This document shows, piece after piece, positions 58,577 to 64,000 of a DNA stretch of 64,000 nt. A program made the translations under genes and the position numbers. This DNA is from Polytrichum commune (lineage: Eukaryota; Streptophyta; Polytrichopsida; Polytrichales; Polytrichaceae). The notes under the pieces were generated by a model. That model was given only the letters and a program-made list of their open reading frames with translations, did not search any database and had not been told where the DNA came from. Position 1 is the first letter of the stretch; each line of letters starts with the position of its first letter. The stretch covers positions 27,639,501 through 27,703,500 of the forward strand of contig OX485805.1 of NCBI GenBank assembly GCA_950295325.1. Direction: 5' to 3'.

Positions 58577-59205
58577 GAGGGTACAATTTTGGACCCAAGG
58601 AGTTTCCACTAAGGCGTTGGGTCCAAGGTTCGAAAATTTGAAGTACCAGTAAGGTGGCATCAACTTTTCTATTGTGTATCAGCGGTCTCCACTCAAGAAA
58701 ACACTCTTTCTAATTTCATAAAGCACGGAAGTAAGGTCCATTCATGCATGTTTTGGACGCCAAGTGTAATATGTATTATTTATTAGTTACATTTGCTATC
58801 TTTAATTTCAACTAGACTCTATTATATGTGAGACTAGATGACTCTAATTCCAACTTGACTATACTATTTTGTAAGACTAGAGGACTCCACTGTAGGAGAT
58901 ACGATAGTTCTGAAAGGTAAAGGGCAGTTACCCACTAGTCGGTACTATGTTGTTACACAATGTTCTCACCTCATAAGCAACGACCGTTAGTTCAGAGCAC
59001 TTTTTTAACTCACTCCAAAGGCATGGAGGGAGAGCCGGTGAACTATATGCTCGTGGACTAGTTGAGGGGAGCTTCGACTCTTAGTTCCTACAAGTATATA
59101 AGGCTCAAGGTTGGGTGGGTTATGCCTCTTAGTTTTCCTCTTTCCTTTTGAGAGATGTTAAACCAAGTTTCTTGGACTCGAACCTTGACGTAAACCCACC
59201 TAGGT
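58577..59205. mobile_element. Family J element, copy 2, split by a solo LTR
   Basis: Left and right blocks align with the copy at 2852-3170 (GGTCCA-x-GTTTTGGAC, then CTTGGACTCGAACC and TAAACCCACC). A solo LTR interrupts it at 58765-59162. Confidence 0.55.
58765..59162 (+). mobile_element. Solo LTR of the Ty3/gypsy chromovirus family, CCAAG target duplication
   Basis: 398 bp starting TGTAATATG, matching the LTR at 30145-30852. CCAAG flanks both sides (58760-58764 and 59163-59167). The family J copy at 3.1 kb shows the uninterrupted site. It also gives the empty site for the family B MITE found in the other LTR. Confidence 0.8.
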
Positions 59206-61624
59206 TGTCCACAACAATATTTCAAGCATTCAATGGGATGATGGCAATTTATGTGTAAAGAAATAATAGTAAATCAACACTAACTGCATATGCAATACCA
59301 TGTCCATAAAGTCCACTTGTTGTGTCATCTACAAAAGGTCACATCTACCCTCAAAGGACATGTGGTATTACATCCCCAAACATGGTTCTTGATGTCATCC
59401 AAGTCTTGTTATTTTCTCAATGGAATGGCCGGCACATGGAAGTGTCCCCTAATTCAGTGATAGAGCAACCACACCGGGGGGTCCAGCCAGCCTGGCCGGT
59501 GCAATCCCCCATGGAATGTGGATCGGCCATCCAGGCGGCAACCATGGGCATCATGTACATGTCCCTAGTGCCCAGGGCACTAGTCCCTAGTCCGCCAAAT
59601 CTCGGATGTCCCTACTCAAGAAATTACAACCTCCTACACCAATCACACATGTTATCATGGGTAACAAACATGATGGTCCAACGTACTTTATGTGTGTGCT
59701 GAAAATTAGGGTGGCTTATAAACTAACCAAATAACTAATATTAAATATAAAGGGACACAATCTCAACAATACCATGAAATTTTATTCTTCAATTCAAAAT
59801 ATTTAATGTTTGCGTAGAAAAAATAATTAATTCCATATTCCCTTCCTTTGAACATATCATACTATGGGCTCAAAATTGATGTGGGTCAAAGTAAAATTAC
59901 TTTGACCAAGATTACCGAGATATGTCAATGTAAAGTTACGATCTTCTCCAAAATCAATATGGATCATAATAACAAGTGTACAAGGTGTAGTTTGAGAAGC
60001 CAATCTTCAAGCTTGCATCTCAAGCTTCAAAGTTGAGATGATCATCTTGGACCGCTAATGCTTAAGGGTGACCCCCTTTAGTGATTGGGCAAGCACATTC
60101 CCAAAGTGGAGATGATGGGCCACACGTAATGACAAAATTGAAAACTATAACTAGTAAGTTACTAGTAACTTGAGAGAATCTCACTTATATCCTCTCACCT
60201 TATTCCATGAGAAATGACAAAAACAAAAAAACAAAAAAAAGTATGCTTGAAAATTGCCATTTATAGTTCAAAGCGAGCCTTCCCCGCAAGCACATTAAAG
60301 TATAGTACTGAAAGCCATCCAGGTTTTCGGTGGCATATAATGAGATGCCCAACTCGTATATTGGCCATGACCATTCTCATCATTGACCGTATTTTTCATA
60401 CCGAGAATGGATATAACTTACACTATTCACGAGTCACAATAATGGGAAGTTTCGTGGAATACTCACATGTGACCGTGCTTTGGAGACATCGTTAAAAGTA
60501 TGTAGAATTTGAACACGTGGATATGAAATTTCCATATATTTTCAACACATTTTTCAATATTGGAGTTACCCGTTAATTGGGCCCAGTTTTTAGGCCTACA
60601 ACCAGTAGTATCACTGTCTCTAGCTACTGACCGGAGTCGTTCAATTTTCACTGCTGAAATACAAGGTTGACTGTCATAGCTTTGACATCATGACCTTGTA
60701 TGGGTAAAATGGGGTCCATTTCGCTGACAGAATCGTCTCGTGTCGCCAACTAGATCTACATGCCGCTAGGTAAATTCCTCAATACTTTGGTAATTTGTTA
60801 ACAACTTGAATGGTTTTATTTGAATGGCACGGATTGTTTGTGAGAGGCTTGATGTCAGCAAGGTGAATAAACATGTTCCCACTAGGATTATGTTCCCACA
60901 CATGGGCAATTCCATCAAGCCATTCATGAAGGCAAAATCAACAATCTGAGATGGAGATGTTGCGTTCTCCATATGGATTTAGGATTAGGAGGTGTTCCCA
61001 GCTTGTAATTAGACGTGCATGCATGTTCACTTAGTGTTTTATTGGATCCCTCTTCGTTCCCATCATGACATGATTGGTTTACTTGTTGACTATATATGTT
61101 CACTTGTGTATTCTCGGTCCCCTCATGTGTCAGTTGCAAGTTCTCATAATTAAAACGTTCCCACTAGACCAAGGTGTATGTCCACTTACACTAGTATGGG
61201 GTTGGGTTTAGGACCACAAGTGGTATCAATGCCTCCAGTCGCTAACCGGAGCCATCGATGTTTGACTACTGAAATACAAGGTTGATTAGCGAAATTATAG
61301 CTAAAGGACCATATGGGGATATAAAGGGCAATGAAGCCATGTTTGAGGTTCGAAACATGGGTGCATTCAAGCTTAGTAGTGTTGAGTTGCACTAGTAGAT
61401 AGCCTAACCAATTTGCTTGCTCTATCGCATGGATACGGCTCACACAATCAACATGCATGTAGCATGCCAATAATTCCAACCAAGAATCACGTAAATTTGG
61501 TGAGACGTTGCTCACCGTAGCATATGAGTGCTATATTCCGACATCATGTCTGGGCTCCACTAAACAATGGTATGGGCTTGACATAACGAGGAAACATAGT
61601 CCGAGAACATACTTCCTATATGTC
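59206..61624. other. Intergenic, with a diverged direct repeat
   Basis: Blocks at about 60595-60715 and 61195-61320 share GCTA(C/A)(T/C)(G/-)ACCGGAG, ACTGCTGAAATACAAGGTTGA-like and TAGC-T-TGAC-type sequence. A 126-codon ORF at 59322-59702 has no motif. No gene is recognised. Confidence 0.4.
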
Positions 61625-61715
61625 ATTAGCACATGACCCCATTGACAAGAGTCAAATGCAATCTACAACAATTATAGATTGGACTCAACACTTGTCAATG
61701 GGGTCATGTGCTAAT
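61625..61715. repeat. Hairpin with a perfect 25-bp stem, miRNA-precursor-like
   Basis: ATTAGCACATGACCCCATTG and the following 5 bases pair perfectly with the right arm, which ends GGGGTCATGTGCTAAT. A further partly paired inner segment (AGTC..AATCTA / TAGATTGGACT) surrounds a small loop. Outer flanks add weak pairing. Size and shape fit either a foldback MITE or a miRNA-like precursor; transcription is unknown. Confidence 0.75.
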
Positions 61716-61869
61716 TACCGTCCATGACGGAAAGTGTGTCCTAGAACCACATTTCCTAGTACAGTGTGAAGTGGAAACATAATTACTATTTTCTCAAGAA
61801 ACACTTGAATCACATTTGTCAAAATGATAATATCCCGTTCAATTCTCGCTTTTCATAATGAATAAGCAA

Positions 61870-62180
61870 TTCTCTAAATATCATGTTCCGTGTCATTGTG
61901 GTAACTTTGGAAATAACACTTCTCATGCATAAGTGTACAAGCATTGTCATCCCCAACTTACTTTTAGTTTGGTATAATATTGTGCATCCCGACATTTCTA
62001 TGATGAAATATTGTCATGAATAATGGAAATTTGGATTGCAAAATAACTGTAAATCTATAAATACATTTTGTTTACAAGGAACGACAAACAATGTTAGGTT
62101 TGCATTTAGTGTTGGTGACACTACACGGACGGTTTCCAATTGGTATCGAGCAAGACAACTAGAATTGGTGACACTCTATA
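61870..62180. mobile_element. Diverged family B-related copy, empty site for the 13-kb nested insertions
   Basis: Shares TTTACAAGGAACGACAAACA, TTAGTGTTGGTGACACTACA and GTATCGAGCAAGACAACTAG with 13055-13640, but has neither family E nor family A insertion. The terminal palindromes are degraded. A (TAG)n run lies near 62204. Confidence 0.6.
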
Positions 62181-62470
62181 ATGCAATATTAAATAAGCGT
62201 ACAGTAGTAGTAGTAGTACTATTGGGCGTTCAATCGAGAATCACAATTGCTTGGACCAGAGCCATAAAGAGCACCGCCTTGAAAAGAAAACACACTTCAG
62301 AAAGACATGGAGAAGGAAACCTGTTACTGCCAACATAACTTACTCGAAGGAAACAACTTCAAAAGGCCTTCTTTAAAATACTACGATTGAAGCTCCGCCG
62401 CCGCCACCAAGACACTGACTACCTCTGGACTCCGGCCCCATACCACAAGTCAAGATACCACATTGTACAA

Positions 62471-62980
62471 AGGCCCACTTCACACACGAGCCGGGAGCCG
62501 TGACCATGAAATTGTGAGAGCCCACAAGAACGTGTCCAAAGGCCGTCCCAACACACTTCCACAATCACCTAGTGTGGTCATGGCCCCTCAAGTGTAGTGT
62601 GAAGTCATACATGACCGGGCCCTCAACCAAATGCCATTTCAATGAATTTCCATTCATGCGGGTCCTCACACCATGATAAAACAGAATAAACCAACGGTTG
62701 TGAGGATTCGGAGTGTCATGGTCTCCCAATGGTTTTGTGTTAGGTTTACCTTCAAGTGGTGGTTTTTGAAAAGAGTCCAAGTGACCCTGCAACATGATCC
62801 ATTCGATGCCACGTAGGAATCCATGTCGACTTTACATCCATCTCGCGTTCACGTACTCACTCTGGTGGTCCCGCAAGCGTAGTGGGAAGTGAACGTGGAC
62901 CGGCTCCGCCTTTTCCACCAATGAGAGTGCTTGAAGTGTAATGGTCACGGGCTCTCAGTCTCGTGTGTGTGAAGTGGCCC
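62471..62980 (+). mobile_element. Family C MITE, copy 5
   Basis: Starts (A)GGCCCACTTCACACACGAG and ends TCGTGTGTGTGAAGTGGCCC. It is well conserved internally with copies 1 and 4. Target duplication imperfect (CAA/TAA). Confidence 0.75.
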
Positions 62981-63398
62981 TAAGCCATTGCTACCGTTTC
63001 ACACACCACAATGCACTAGCCCATAAACATATTAAAAAATCGTTGACAATGCACTCACACACTATCGCTCCACAACGAAGTCCTCCACAATGAGCTCCAA
63101 AACGCATGAGATGAAGCGGATCCAAGCAACCTCCTTTCCGAAAGCTCGAAACCCTAGACAAATTGCACCCGGATCATCGGATCGACGTTGTCAACTAGCA
63201 CCTAGGCATATAGACTATCCTTACGCACTTGGTTCAACAACGTGAATGGAAATCGGTGTCACTCCAATCGTCATGTAAAATTCTCCGCCACCGAAAAAAC
63301 TTTCTACTTACCGTGGTCATCTTCTCATCCGCCCCTGGTTGCAGGACAACAACTTCTTGGGTTGGGTACATAACCCAACTTTGATGCCCTGCAGTTGT

Positions 63399-64000
63399 TT
63401 TTAGCCGTTGGGGAGGTAGGGCACCCGGGGCGAGCAATTGCACAACACACCACAACATGTGGCTACAACCAAGGCAAGTCACCGCGTAGGTTGTAGAATG
63501 CAGTGAGAACACATATTGTGTTTTTTTCCCATTGGTAAATAATAATTTCTACCAAGCATTTTATTGCCATGTTTAGTTTTTTACCTTTTTGTCGTTTCAA
63601 CTCATGACCTTCAAGGGCCGCCCGGGTTGTGATAACCCAAGCCATGCACCCAACCCTTCTAACCATGCAACACTTTGTCCTCCACTCGCTCATTGCTAAC
63701 GTGGGCATTTGGGACCTTGGCTGCTCCAAGCAACGTTTTTAGATGTCGGGGAGGCAATGCATCTAGGTGAGCAATTGTACAACACAACAAACATGTGGCT
63801 ACAACCAAGGCAAGCCACCATGCAAATTGCGGAATGCAGTAAAAACCACATAGTGTGTTTTACCTCTTGGTAGAAAATACTTTTTGTGCCAAAAAATTTC
63901 CAATGGCATGTTTAGTCTTTTGAATTTCTAACGTTTCAACTCAGGTCCTTCAAGGGCCGCCCGGGTTGTGGAAGCCCATGTCACGTGCCCACCCCTTCTA
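63399..64000. repeat. Tandem repeat, period about 337 bp, running off the right edge
   Basis: Units begin near 63399 and 63735. Both contain GAGCAATTG(C/T)ACAACAC, ATGTGGCTACAACCAAGGCA, GCATGTTTAGT or CCATGTTTAGT, and CCTTCAAGGGCCGCCCGGGT. No coding function is evident. Confidence 0.75.

Noticed and set aside
59322-59702. 126-codon plus-strand ORF
   Set aside because: No motif, no splice partners, and composition like the surrounding intergenic DNA.
1-64000. tRNA and rRNA genes
   Set aside because: No cloverleaf with a credible T-arm and no rRNA core sequence were found by eye. A tRNAscan run would settle this.

Overview
This is nuclear DNA of a land plant: AT-rich intergenic sequence packed with transposons, spliced genes with GT-AG introns, and plant-specific families (a GRAS regulator, Mediator subunit MED32, a class VI receptor-like cytoplasmic kinase, a Ty3/gypsy chromovirus). 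One intact ORF carries sperm-tail PG-rich (SHIPPO/ODF3-type) motifs. If that call is right, it points to a lineage with flagellated sperm (bryophyte, lycophyte, fern, cycad or Ginkgo) rather than a flowering plant. I cannot name the species.

Layout. 0-3 kb: a two-exon GRAS gene on the minus strand, whose C-terminal part is missing or lies off the left edge. 3.6-7.4 kb: a minus-strand multi-exon gene of unknown product, found by joining phase-compatible exons. 8-15 kb: nested DNA transposons (Harbinger-type elements with 3-bp target duplications, and Tc1/mariner-type MITEs with TA duplications) plus a decayed Tc1-type transposase C-terminus. 15-21 kb: a degenerate tandem repeat of about 300 bp. 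21.1-23.3 kb: an element with about 395-bp terminal inverted repeats and GC-rich cargo (MULE-like). 24-26 kb: more Harbinger-type elements. 25.9-30.9 kb: a decayed Ty3/gypsy chromovirus with LTRs. 31.3-31.7 kb: an array of about ten short palindromes. 35-38 kb: MITEs, then MED32 (+), with a MITE in its last intron. 40.6-42.0 kb: a single-exon TBL2-type membrane-anchored WD40 gene (+). 44.3-44.8 kb: the PG-rich ORF (-). 48.2-52.2 kb: a nine-exon minus-strand gene whose exons join in frame into a ZNRD2/SSSCA1-type zinc ribbon plus an intact class VI RLCK. 52.7-53.7 kb: a tandem repeat at its 5' side. 54-64 kb: intergenic DNA with MITEs, a solo LTR, foldbacks and a tandem repeat running off the right edge.

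The genes are ordinary, unlinked plant loci; nothing suggests an operon or pathway cluster. The most unusual points are the zinc-ribbon/kinase fusion model, the PG-rich gene, the Tc1-type transposase fragment next to TA-flanked MITEs, and insertions that can be dated because the window also holds matching empty sites. Exon models were assembled by eye from splice sites and reading phase, and no database search was possible.
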